Below, piece by piece: positions 22,433-33,600 of a DNA stretch of 64,000 nt; within the stretch, counting starts at the first letter, position 1, and each line of letters starts with the position of its first letter. The position numbers and the translations under genes were made by a program. The stretch lies in NCBI GenBank assembly GCA_013368325.1, contig JAACJK010000221.1, positions 620,001 to 684,000 on the forward strand, given 5' to 3'. The notes under the pieces are model-generated. The model ran no database searches, was not told the DNA's origin, and saw only the letters and a program-made list of their open reading frames with translations. This DNA comes from Ephemerocybe angulata. Its lineage: Eukaryota; Basidiomycota; Agaricomycetes; Agaricales; Psathyrellaceae.

Positions 22433-22899
22433 CTGCCCTTTCCGGTCACCCGTTTCTCAGATCCGGTAAGTACATCAAAAATAGCTTGCCCACCCAACTC
22501 GCTTCTAAGTAGGTGCCGTTATTGCTCGTGTTGCACCGGCTACAATTAAGCTGACTCACTTCACGACAGATTGTGCCTTAAGCATAAGTTGTAATTGGTG
22601 ATGGCATAACGGATCTGACTGCGCCGCAGGCGGGCAGACGGCGGGGGCATCTGGCGTTGGAGCCTGTTGGGCGTTGGTAGGTGTTTGGTGGCGCTGGGGG
22701 TATAAGCTAAGCTCGTTTGGCGCAGCTATTTTGACTCAGCTTCAATTATGAATCCCGTAAGGTCGCTTAAGTCGTCTGTCCTCGTCGTCTCCCTGTACCC
22801 TCTGCCCAGACGAGTCTGAGTCGTATAAGTACGGGGGAAAGCAGCATTACCAGCATCAACAAACTACTACTCCTCCATCCTCACCCAGAAAGTTAACCA
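22433..22899. promoter_or_regulatory. Divergent intergenic region with TATA-like boxes
   Basis: Between the minus-strand gene and the 16-exon plus-strand gene. TATAAG occurs at 22701 and again at 22824, the latter 76 bp upstream of the ATG at 22900 and followed by a pyrimidine-rich leader (CTCCTCCATCCTCACCCAG), as is common before fungal start codons. The 5' exons of the minus-strand gene may intrude from the left. Confidence 0.4.
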
Positions 22900-25800
22900 A
22901 TGACTTCCACCCCCAAACTCTCCTACGCTGCCATTGTGGCTGGTGTGGCTGCCCCGGCAATTGTTCCACAGGCCGTTTCGGCGACTCAAGCCCCTTCTGT
23001 CAGTGCTGGCCCCACTTCACGTCCTAAATCCGGGAGTCGTGGACGCACCAAGCCCCCGAGAAAGCATAAGAAAGCCCCTGTGTCTGTGAGCAAGAAAGGG
23101 GATACCCCCGCTCTCGGCGATAGCACCAATCAGAATCGGTGAGCTCCTTATCTCCGATATGTCCAATTGCGGGTTATTGACGGTTGTTGATCTTCGGCCC
23201 TGATAGCCTCCTTGCCCCTGAGAGGTGCGTCACTTTGATCTTTCAACACTTCCTTCTCGCCGCTCAGCAGCGTCTTCGTTTTAGTGAGGCACTCAAGTCT
23301 GGGAAGGCCTTCGCGCCATCTAACGCTCATGCGGGCGTCACTGTACCTGCGTGAGTACTGTTTTTCATTTGGTCAGTACCTGGCTTAACCAAGACAACAC
23401 GTCGCAGAGCCGCCCAAGTTGAAGAAACCGGAAATCTGAGCGAGTTGAGCTGGAGCGACAGCGGCGATGAGAAGTGCGTACTCTCGTATCCCTACCCAAG
23501 AGTATGCGTGTCGTAAGACACTTGGACTAACATTGTCCTTTGCAGTCTCAATCCTCTCGATCCTGACGATTCCATGTACCATGGCAAGATTGGGAACAGC
23601 CGAATCGGGACCGCGACGACAGCGTCTATCATTCGTACGCGTGCAGTGAGGGCGGCTGAAGGAATGAATGTTCAGGAGGGAAGCGCAGGGGCGCCTATTC
23701 AAGCTGAAGTTCCCGTCGGTGCAGTCAATAGGGAAGCTAGGTGAGTCCTTTCGCTGAAGTTACGTCGTTCACGGGCCTCATGGTGGCTATCCATTAGTTC
23801 GAACGTCAAGAGAGCCGCCAAAGTCAATCACGGTCGCGTTAGGTTTCCTAGGGAGAACTTACAGTGCGTATACCTATTCGCCAAGTCTTGCTGGATTTTC
23901 TGACGTTGCTCTATCTTAGGACTCCGCGCAGTCTCGTGAATGAAGGGGAGGCGCCAGTAGTGGATCGTGCTCCCACGAAGGCAACGTGAGTCCCCACTAA
24001 TTTGGGTTTTGCCCAATACCTGATTCCAAGTAGGAAGAGAGTACGGTATTCCGGGAAGGTTGAGTTCACCCAACCGGAGAAAGAAGAATCCAGCGAAGAC
24101 GACAGCCCCTTGTATGTGCCCAATTCTTTGTGCATGGCTAACTGACCCATGGTTTCCCCATAGATCGAAGAAAACACGAATGACACTTCCAGCGAGCGAA
24201 ACTGATGAGACGGACGCTGGTTACTACAATCAGAACGCATCCGACATCGATATCGACGAGAGGTTCGCATAGAGTTTCTCTTGTTGGTTCTATCATGCTG
24301 ATGTTGGAATATTTGACAGGACTGATGACCAGAGCGAAGACGCCGTGGAAGGGGTGGAGATGGATGAAGAGTCAGACCAGGATGCGGACGAGACTCGACA
24401 AGGTTTCATGTTCGTTTTCCCCTTTTTTCACCAAACCGATTTAGCTAATCATCCGAAAAGTGACGACGAAGCGATTGAGTCCGGCGAAGATGCGTCAGGC
24501 GAAGATGAGGGTAGTGGGAATGCGGACTCCGATGATGAAATGGACGATTTGCCTGCTCTAGACGAACTGAGTGATGGTCAGATCCCTCTCCCACCCGCCA
24601 CCCAAGTCTGCGCTACACGGGCTCGGCTCAGTTTGCACATGTACGTTTTCCGCTGGCCACGGTGTGTACCGCCTACTGACCGCTTCCACTAACCAGGCAC
24701 CCCATCTTCTCACCCTCTAAGCCTGCTGCGAGTGCACCTGCCCAGGATCCTCCATCGCTTCAGGATGAGTGCGATGATGGCGACAGGGAGGAATCGCCCT
24801 CGCCACCCCCAAAGCAGCGTCGCTCGAAAGGTGAGTACCATCTCGGCGGCCGTTTCATGGTCAGCATCGTTTCTGACATCGCGTTTACTCTGTAAGGTCG
24901 TAATCTAAGAGGGAAATCGCGCCTCCGAGGGGTCTCCCAATCGACAGCTCCAACATTGGCACCCGCTCGTCGGACGAAGGATTGATCTTCGAGGAATCCG
25001 AAGGAGGGGATCAGCCCCGCCGTCAATCCCGTCACTCTCACCGCTCCTGCCAAACACCCATCCAGTGTTCCTGCCAATCCTTCTTCCAACGCTGCTGTTA
25101 ATGTCGCGTCCGCTGCCCCAGTACATGTCGCCACCCCCACCATTCATGTTGGTGTCATAGGCGCTGGGAACCTCCCTCCGGCGACGGCCCCCGTCACGCG
25201 TCGCACATTTGGTTCGGTGATTAGCACTGGTACCAGCAACACTCAACCTGGTGCTCCCACCGACAACGTCTTTCTCGAGGACTTGCAGCATAGCCGACTG
25301 AAGGTCCTACCCAACTTCTGTTCAGCGACCAAGCGCGTTCTTCAGGACGACCAGCTGGCCAGTCTGTATCATGGTCTTCCCAATCTGGGGTAAGCACATT
25401 GACCCATGTTCACGAGTGCCCTGGCATATCTAACCTGCTCTGTCGCATAGCCCTGGCTTTATCCGTTCATGGACCATCGCTGACGGACCGGGGATGATCC
25501 TGTTCTCGAAGTGGTCTGAACACTGCCCAGATATGAGTTTTGAGTGAGTGTCGTTTTGTGTTATTTTACGATCGTGCTGACCATGCTTGTGTGTGGCGTC
25601 GCGTTAGCTCCTGTATGAGCATCATCCAGTTTCTTTTCCACAAGAAATATATGAATCCTAGCCGAATGTCGCCTCTCGACGTCTGCGTCAGAGAAGTGCC
25701 AGGAGCGAGGCCTAAGTACCACCTGTGTACAGCGGATCGCCAACCTGCGGTCTGCTTATCCGCGGTTTTTTGCACACAGTCCCATGTGCTTGAACCACCC

Positions 25801-26442
25801 GAGCGTGGGCTTCGCCAGAAGTCGATCAGCGGCATATTCCATTCGCAGGAATGGGAGAGATTCGTCGGGTTTGTGTGTACAGTTTTCGGTCACGAAGTCT
25901 TGGATGCGCAACTCGCGAAGGATGCAATCCAGTTTACTACTCGAGCCGACTTCAGGAAAGGTCAGTGTATTTCCTCCATTTGTTATTGAACGTGGACTAA
26001 CTACTACTTCTTCACCCTTGATTTCCATTCGAAAACAGGAGACCCAAAGACGCCGTCCGTCTCGAAATCGTCCCTGATGTTCTCGTCCGTCCGCAGTCCA
26101 TTCATAATGAGCAAGACGAACAGCATCGCGTCTAGTTCTGCCGATACCTTTAGCCTTGATACGAACGCCATTAGTGAGTATTCTAGATCCCCCATATCGG
26201 ATCCATCCTGACGTTGCCTCTGGTGAATAGTTCCAGTTTACGACTGCCGTTCCATCGAGGTCGACTTCACGAAAGACTTGGAGAGACTTGAGTCTTTCCC
26301 TCGCTGGACTGAAGAGATTCCATTTGGCTCTTTTACTGTGGTTGCCTACACCATCGCAGTATTTCGTGGAGCATCGTCTGGAAGTGCGACCCTTAGCTTG
26401 AATATTCAGTGGGCCATGATCTTAGGAATCCCTTCGTCGTAG
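22900..26442 (+). CDS. 16-exon acidic/Pro-Ser-rich protein of unknown function, with one in-frame TGA
   Basis: Exons: 22900-23138, 23207-23350, 23408-23473, 23546-23740, 23798-23863, 23920-23985, 24034-24111, 24164-24262, 24320-24409, 24461-24640, 24697-24830, 24897-25389, 25451-25543, 25608-25960, 26039-26173 and 26231-26442. The frame is continuous except for TGA at 24983-24985 in exon 12. Exons 2-10 all begin and end in phase 2, and three are exactly 66 bp, so they could be skipped without frame loss. The N-terminal half is disordered and acidic (EESSEDDS, SGEDASGEDEGSGNADSDDE). The C-terminal 250 residues look folded (FIRSWTIADGPGMILFSKW; WERFVGFVCTVFGHEV; FPRWTEEIPFGSFTVVAYTI). No domain recognised. 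The stop suggests a decaying copy, readthrough or a sequencing error. It ends 125 bp before the Helitron frame. Confidence 0.65.
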
Positions 26443-26566
26443 TTGCAAGACGGCCCCGGTTTCGAAATGTAATTGTACCCGATACACAAACCTGTACCTA
26501 TCTATCCTCCTGGCAACCACATTCACTTATCTTTGGAGTGGGCAACAGTCTTTATGATCCGTCCGT

Positions 26567-29500
26567 ATGTATTTGAAAGCCTTTAGTCATTTACCTCTCC
26601 GAGACGGTGCTCTGATCAGTATAAGATCTTCAAGGACTTTCCGAATACACATTGAACCCTTGCTTCCCTGCGACCATACTCACGACCTTTACACACACCC
26701 TACCCCTACGTTCTACCCAGTCGCTGGGCCTGCCATCATGTCTACTATATCTATACCAGACTCGAAGTCAGTCAAGAAGAACATAAACATCGATACCCGA
26801 TCATCTCCCTTGTTTGGAGGTGGAACTTGTGCTCCGAAGACCTTTGGGTGGGCGGAATTAGTCGCCTACCTACCTGAGCATGATAAATTATTACCGGACA
26901 TGGGGGTAGCGAGCTATAATTTAGTGAAATACGGTCTTCGGAGTGAAGCCAATGACATTATCCGTGTTACACCTGGTGCATTTATGCTAGCTGTTCCGTT
27001 ACGTGTGGTTGTGCGACAGATGTCCGTTGAGGAACTGAAGAGGGTGGCGAAATTACACTCTGTACACTTTGACCATGGCGCTACTAAGACGAATATGATC
27101 GATCGCCTGTCTGAGCACCAGTGTAGTGACCTTTGCGACCTATATGCGCCAGTTTTTGCCGCCTCTTCAGCCTCAAAGGACCTGTTGACCATGAGTTACC
27201 GGCAAGAATATACAGATCAGATTGCTAGTGGGGTTAAAGCATTTTCTCTAGAAGAGATACTCACTTTTGCCCACATCCCGTTTGAGCTCCAGTCTCTATA
27301 CGAGCTTGGTGGTAGGTTCGTGACTATCATCGAGATGGCGAACGCTGACGCAGAGAACTTCAATTTGATGGACGGTCACATCTCGTGTTCTCCTGTTCCG
27401 TGGCTGAACATCGCGCGCAAGGGAAGTAAAGGTGTGATTCAACATCTAGCTAAGATGCATGGGATCACTACTATCCAAGCCAGAATGCCTAAAGCAGAGG
27501 CTTTTTCCCATTTGGCTTCTCATGTATGCATCGAATGTAAGCTTTACAAGGCTATATTCAGACCCTTCACCTCGGTCCAGAGGAAGAAAGCACCTCAGCT
27601 TAAAACACCGTCGAGACCAATCGTGCCACCTGTCGACGATGCAGAGGGAGAGAGCTTCAGGGATGAGGCAGGACAGGTGGTACTCGATCCCCCAGAGCCC
27701 GATGTGCACCATTACCCACCCGAGCCTTTATCTGCTAACGGGCATGCCGATATAGTGAGAGACCTGTGCGAGGATATGAAGCCCTCATTATTCGAGGAAG
27801 CGGGGTGTGCTATATGTGGACAGCTGACTTTATTGACCGAATTGACCTCAATGGATCAGCTAGATTATTCGCTGGATCCATTAGTCGAAGTTGGACTAGC
27901 GCGAAGGGAGAGGCGCGACCGGAAAGATAAATTGAAGTTCGAAACAGGACCGATTCTCGACCGGAGGTGTAAAGGGGCTTGTTCATTGTGTATAGCAGCA
28001 CTGTCACAGGGAAAGCGACCCGTCTCAGCGTTAGCGAATGGCTTGTGGTTGGGAGAAGTCCCCAATGAACTCTCAATACTTACCTATGCTGAACAGTGTC
28101 TGGTGGCGAGAGTTCGTAGTAACCGCTGTGTTGTGCGAGTATCGTGTGGGCAGTCAAAAATGATGGCAAACGCGATCTCGTTTCCTTGTCCTACGCCCAA
28201 GGTCTATAAATTGTTACCTCCGGTCCAGGAGGAGCTAGATGATGTACTCGCCTTCATTTTTACTGGAGTGAACCCGCCCTCAGCAGAAGATATTGGCCGT
28301 ACGCCAATGCTAGTCAGACGTAACGTAGTGGCGGCTGCGCTGAACTGGCTGAAGCTCAACCACGTCGACTACGCTGATTTGAGGATAAACAGAGCAGCAT
28401 TGGCTAGTCTTCCCGTGTATGGATCTCCTGTAAAAGTAATTAATAGAGAGACCGAAGATGGATCGAACGTGATTGCTGCAGCAACAAGTGTGCACGACAA
28501 TACCGAAGAAGAGGGGACCGACGAAGGTAGTTGCCCTTTCAAAGTAAACGGTTTGATAGGGGCTAACTTGGAAAGCATGTCGATGGAGGCTAGGAAAGCA
28601 GCTGCACTTAGCCATATTCAGAGCGGGGGAAATGTCCTTGCTGTGGGCCGATCTGAAGCCCCGGAATCGATTTACGACAATCCACAGCTGTATCCCCAGA
28701 TGTATCCGTGGCTCTTTCCTTATGGTGTGGGTGGTGTTGGCTCCCCAAGGCTCCAGGGTCTCATCTCTGACACCCGACAGAAGCGCTGGATGTTGCTATA
28801 TCATGACAAGCGTTTCCAGTATGACAGTCGGTTCATTTTAGTTGCCTTTAATCACGAACAGATCAAGAGAGGGACGAACGCCAGTTTTGTTTTGACTAAA
28901 CGCCGTAATTTCACGCGTATAGTTGGGCAAGTTGCCAGTATCAACCCATCAGTTCTGATAAACTTGTCGCACAGACTACAGGAGGGTGAGCGTGTGGTGC
29001 CTACGACAGACGAAGAGAAGAGATGTTACTCGATCATGGATCAGATCGACCATGTAGGCGTGAAGGTGCAAGGCTCGGTCGCAGGGAAGAAGAAAATGAG
29101 GAACAATCTGTGGTCCATGATATCATACAAAGGCGCACCGTCGTGGTTTGTGACCCTGTCCCCTGTAGATCATAAGCACCCGCTTTGTCTTTACTGGGCA
29201 GATAAAGACATTAAGTTTGTTCCAGACTTGAGGGAGTACAATGAGCGTGTGAGGCTCATAGCAAGGAACCCTGTGGCTGGGGCTCGTTTCTTTCATTTTC
29301 TTGTTCAACTGTTTATCAAGCACTTGCTGAGATGGAAGGACAATGATGGAAGACCAGGAGTGTTCGGGCATACCTCTGGGTATTTCGGCACAGTCGAACA
29401 ACAGGGGAGAATGACTTTACATCTGCACATCCTCATTTGGGTCGCCTGCGCCTTGAGCCCTCAGCAAGTGAAAGATAGACTCCTATCAGACGATAGCGAG

Positions 29501-30673
29501 TTCAAGAGAGAATTAATCACGTACCTCGAGAGCTGTCAGACTGGTGACTTCAGCACGGGCTCGATGGCTGATATGAAGCTCAAGTATGACAGAAAGGGTG
29601 CATCAGTCGACGATCCCACCCAGCGGCTTCCCATACCACCTCCGCGCACCGGCTGTGCCAACTATATGGGGTGCATCTGCGAAGACTGTGGCGATATCAA
29701 GAGATGGAAGGAGGACTACGACGCGACCGTTGATAATGTCGTGTACCGATCCAACGTGCACAAATGCTATGTGCGTCGTGACGTTGTCGCAAATGGTGTC
29801 CACAAGCAGCATGTAACGGCGAAAGGGTGCATCAACAAAGACGGCCTATGCTCAGCTCGATTCCCTCGTGATTTGTATCCAGAGTCCGTAGTAGACGAAA
29901 AGGGCCATATATCCCTAGTAAAGAATGAGCCTATGATCAACACGTTTAATCAGACAATGGCCTACGCCTTTGGGTGTAACACCGACTGTGGGAGCCTGTC
30001 TTCGGGTACAGCAGTAAGTTCAACTGCTGGATATGTTGCGGATTACATCGTCAAGCAAGGGCTGAAGACATACCAGATATTTTCCTCGATATACGACGTG
30101 TTCGAGCGTAACCCAGGGATCTGGACTGAGAGCAAGTCTGAAGGAGACGCGGCCAGAAGGCTCATACTAAAGATGGCGAACTCCCTGACGTCAAAAGTTG
30201 AAGTAGGAGGGCCTATGGCTGCTATGTACTTACTCGGAAATCCGGACAACTACACCAGTCACACATTTGTGCCGTTGTACTGGCGCCAGTACGTGAACGA
30301 AGTCTTGAGGTCTTGGGATCTTGTATCTGATACTCTCGATGATAGAGCACATAGAGGTCCAGCCACTCGAGTGGCAGCGTCGTTCACAGCTCCCCCGGGA
30401 AACGAGGTGGAGGATGGCCTAGAGGACTCAGGTGATGCCCTCGAGGATGACGACGATGTAGCCGTGGCTCGCTCCGGGGCTAATATCATCGCACGATCCA
30501 GTGTCGATGACTACAAGCTACGACCAGTCGAGTTAGAAACTGTTTGCCTCTATGACTGGATTCAGTGTAGTCAACGGAGACGCGTCACTGAGAAAAGACG
30601 TACCAGAACCACCCTGCTATACTGTGAATCCCACCCTCAACGAGACACTTTTGGAATCACGTATGATGTTTGA
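26567..30673 (+). CDS. Helitron replication initiator (Rep) half
   Basis: 1,368 aa from the ATG at 26567; a later ATG at 26738 (MSTISIPDSK) may be the true start. In order: a SAP-like helix pair (MSVEELKRVAKLHSVHF); Cys pairs CAIC and CKGACSLC; the region VSALANGLWLGEVPNELSIL with LARVRS-like sequence typical of Helitron N-terminal domains; YPQMYPWLFPYGVGG; then the Helitron_like_N core. The HUH motif is LHLHIL (His952, His954), and the paired tyrosines of the Y2 motif are Tyr1156 and Tyr1160 (GYVADYIVKQ), all present. These residues nick and join DNA in rolling-circle transposition. The frame ends at one TGA (30671-30673), directly followed in the same frame by the helicase half; in most Helitrons the two are one polypeptide. 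Confidence 0.88.
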   Translation: MYLKAFSHLPLRDGALISIRSSRTFRIHIEPLLPCDHTHDLYTHPTPTFYPVAGPAIMSTISIPDSKSVKKNINIDTRSSPLFGGGTCAPKTFGWAELVAYLPEHDKLLPDMGVASYNLVKYGLRSEANDIIRVTPGAFMLAVPLRVVVRQMSVEELKRVAKLHSVHFDHGATKTNMIDRLSEHQCSDLCDLYAPVFAASSASKDLLTMSYRQEYTDQIASGVKAFSLEEILTFAHIPFELQSLYELGGRFVTIIEMANADAENFNLMDGHISCSPVPWLNIARKGSKGVIQHLAKMHGITTIQARMPKAEAFSHLASHVCIECKLYKAIFRPFTSVQRKKAPQLKTPSRPIVPPVDDAEGESFRDEAGQVVLDPPEPDVHHYPPEPLSANGHADIVRDLCEDMKPSLFEEAGCAICGQLTLLTELTSMDQLDYSLDPLVEVGLARRERRDRKDKLKFETGPILDRRCKGACSLCIAALSQGKRPVSALANGLWLGEVPNELSILTYAEQCLVARVRSNRCVVRVSCGQSKMMANAISFPCPTPKVYKLLPPVQEELDDVLAFIFTGVNPPSAEDIGRTPMLVRRNVVAAALNWLKLNHVDYADLRINRAALASLPVYGSPVKVINRETEDGSNVIAAATSVHDNTEEEGTDEGSCPFKVNGLIGANLESMSMEARKAAALSHIQSGGNVLAVGRSEAPESIYDNPQLYPQMYPWLFPYGVGGVGSPRLQGLISDTRQKRWMLLYHDKRFQYDSRFILVAFNHEQIKRGTNASFVLTKRRNFTRIVGQVASINPSVLINLSHRLQEGERVVPTTDEEKRCYSIMDQIDHVGVKVQGSVAGKKKMRNNLWSMISYKGAPSWFVTLSPVDHKHPLCLYWADKDIKFVPDLREYNERVRLIARNPVAGARFFHFLVQLFIKHLLRWKDNDGRPGVFGHTSGYFGTVEQQGRMTLHLHILIWVACALSPQQVKDRLLSDDSEFKRELITYLESCQTGDFSTGSMADMKLKYDRKGASVDDPTQRLPIPPPRTGCANYMGCICEDCGDIKRWKEDYDATVDNVVYRSNVHKCYVRRDVVANGVHKQHVTAKGCINKDGLCSARFPRDLYPESVVDEKGHISLVKNEPMINTFNQTMAYAFGCNTDCGSLSSGTAVSSTAGYVADYIVKQGLKTYQIFSSIYDVFERNPGIWTESKSEGDAARRLILKMANSLTSKVEVGGPMAAMYLLGNPDNYTSHTFVPLYWRQYVNEVLRSWDLVSDTLDDRAHRGPATRVAASFTAPPGNEVEDGLEDSGDALEDDDDVAVARSGANIIARSSVDDYKLRPVELETVCLYDWIQCSQRRRVTEKRRTRTTLLYCESHPQRDTFGITYDV

Positions 30674-30676
30674 AGG

Positions 30677-33600
30677 ATGGCTACTGTGGTGCCCACGATT
30701 GTAGGTCCTTTTCTGCCCAGAAAAGACTCTGAGGATACGGACTACTATGGCTGCACAATGCTCACCCTTTTTGCACCGTGGAGGAATGGGATAGATCTCA
30801 AGTCTTCCGATGAAACTTGGTCGGCAGCATATGCGAGGTATCCTTTCTCAGAAAGGCACGGCTCTATAATCAGGAATATGAATATTCGTTACGAGTGCTA
30901 CGATGCTCGTGACGACTACCACGCACAGATTAAGAAGAGAGCGGCCGATCTAAGAGCGGGGTTGGAAGACAAGGAAGGTGAAGCCCCTGATTTTGAAGAG
31001 TACGAGGGAGAGGACTGTGATGAAATAGCCACAGGGCTCATGGACGGAGATTTGCCTGGTGTATGGTCGCAGAGAAGGCGCGATCAGATGAGAGAAGTTG
31101 AAGGCGTGCTCCAGAGTGCCGGATGGGCCACCGACATCGCCGAACCCCACGGCCGCGAACAGATGGACGATCCTTTCCAACCTGAAACGATCCTACCCGC
31201 GAGCCGGTGGAGGAGTGTCGTCGCAGAGGAGAAGAAAAAGGTGCTCGACAATCGTGCAAAACTAATCCCAAATTGCAACGAGCTCCTTGACGACATGGAC
31301 GTAGACGTCCGCCCCATGCGGGACGCTAGAGTCGTCCCGGGTTCATACCTGCTGTCGACATTCTCCACTCTGGACGACGACCTGAACCTTCGACTTTCGA
31401 GGATAGTGGCTGATCGGACATTGAATACAGAGCAAGAACGAGCATTTAGAATTGTCACGAACCACTCAATTTCGATTGGAGCTGATCCCCTTCGAATGTA
31501 CATTGGGGGTATGGGAGGCACCGGGAAAACCAGCGTCATAAAGGCTCTTCTTCAGTGGTTCAAAGAGAGGGGAGAGTCATACCGAATGATTGTGGTCGCA
31601 CCAACCGGAGCTGCAGCGTCCATAGTCAATGGATCTACGTACCATTCATTTTTGGGGGTGAATACGAACGCGGCTCGGGGATGTGTCACATCCAAGAATA
31701 GCGCGTCGCTAACTGAGGCGCGTAGCCGCATGCGGGGCGTCGAGTACATCTTCCTAGACGAAATATCAATGGTTTCTTGTCAAGATCTGTTCCTCATTGA
31801 CGGACGTCTGAAAGATATTACTCGTATGGATGACTCACCATTCGGCGGCATCAACATGATCGTGGCCGGTGACTTTGCTCAGTTACCGCCTGCCAAGGGG
31901 CACTCCCTCTATAGCGGAGAGGTTTCGCGCACACAAATGACCCGGCAGGTACAAAGCGACCAGGAAAATACTCTGGGTATGTTGACCTGGCATCACTTTG
32001 TTACTGTCGTGATCCTGCGACAGAATATGAGACAAACAGCGACCTCAGAGGACGACCAGCGTTTTCGGACTGCATTGGAGCACATGAGATTCAAGGATTG
32101 CACCTACGAAGATGTCGAATTTCTCCGGTCAAGGATTCCAAGCTTTAACCCTGGACTGACTCTCAGCGACGATAAATGGAAGAATGTCTCCGTAATCACT
32201 GCGTGGAACACGCACAAGGATCAGATAAATGAGATGAACGCAAGACGATTCGCGCTGGAGCATAACGAGGAGCTCCGCTACTTTTACTCCATTGATAAGC
32301 AGACCCAAACGAAGGGTGGTCGGTCCAAACGGAAGGCTACGGCTACGAATTCAAATCCAATAAGACTCACGCCAGCTGTGCAGCAAGCTCTTTGGGCATC
32401 CCCACCTTACACCAGCGAGCACATACCCTCAAATATTCCTCTTTGTAGAGGAATGCCTGTCATGATCAGGAATAATGAAGCGACCGAGCTGTGCATAACC
32501 AAAGGGCAAGAGGCTATTGTGGTAGGCTGGTCTGCACACGAGCTCCCGGGATACTCAGATAGGTTCGCCCTTGACACCCTGTTCGTCGAGCTGATTAATC
32601 CCCCTAAAGACACTGCCATCCCTCACCTCCCTCTAAATGTAGTGCCCCTCACGAGGCAGACGACAGCTATTTCCGCCACATTGCCTAACGACCGGACGAT
32701 CAACATCTCGAGGCAGCAAATACCTATCCAACTGAATTTTGCTATGACTGACTACTGCTCCCAAGGTAAAACCAGGCAAGTAAATGTGGTCGACGTGAAA
32801 CATTGCCGGAATCACCAGGCAATGTATACGGCTCTTTCAAGAGGGAAAACTATAGACGACACGATAATTCTGAGGGACTTCAGAGCTTCTAAAGTGACCG
32901 GAGGCTTATCTGGATATTTGAGACAAGAGTTTAGGTCCTTGGATGTACTGGATGAGATCACTAGGTTACAGTATGAAGGAGCTCTCCCTCCGGACGTCAT
33001 CGGAAGGCTTCGCGAGTCCACCATAAGAGCGTACAGTACATGGAAGTCCGCTAGCGCCCAAGCGAAAATTACCAGGACCAATCCCAAGAAGCGCGGGATA
33101 TCGGAGGTTGGAAACGACGTCGATGCGAAGGTAGCCAAACGCCGTAGATCACAGGATCCTGCCCCAAACAAGCCTCCTAAAATGACCCATGGATGGCGCT
33201 GGGACTCCAGTGACTGGAGCTGTGCATACGACTCTTATCTCACGATTATCCTGTTTATATGGTCGTCCGATCCTATGAAATGGTCAAGAGCCTTTCGATG
33301 GCAGGGGCAAGAGCTGGGATCGCTTTCCAATTCGTTTACTCTGCTTCGTATGGGGCTAAAAACGCTGGAAGATATCAGACTGGAGGTTCGAACCCAATTC
33401 TGGGCAATGGATAACGAAGCCTTCCCTCGTGGCCCCAATGGTACTGATATCCACTCACTGGTCCAGGTCCTGAACGATTGCCCCATTTCTTCAGTAGGTG
33501 AACCAGTGAATAGAGCATGCTCGAGGTGCGCCGCCCGTTCCTCAGGATTCTTCTTCGGCAGGATTGGTAAGTACACAATCGCAAGGGTGGAAGAGGGGCA

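Noticed and set aside
33385..33400. tRNA-like GGTTCGAACC core
   Set aside because: Lies inside the helicase coding frame and no cloverleaf can be formed around it.
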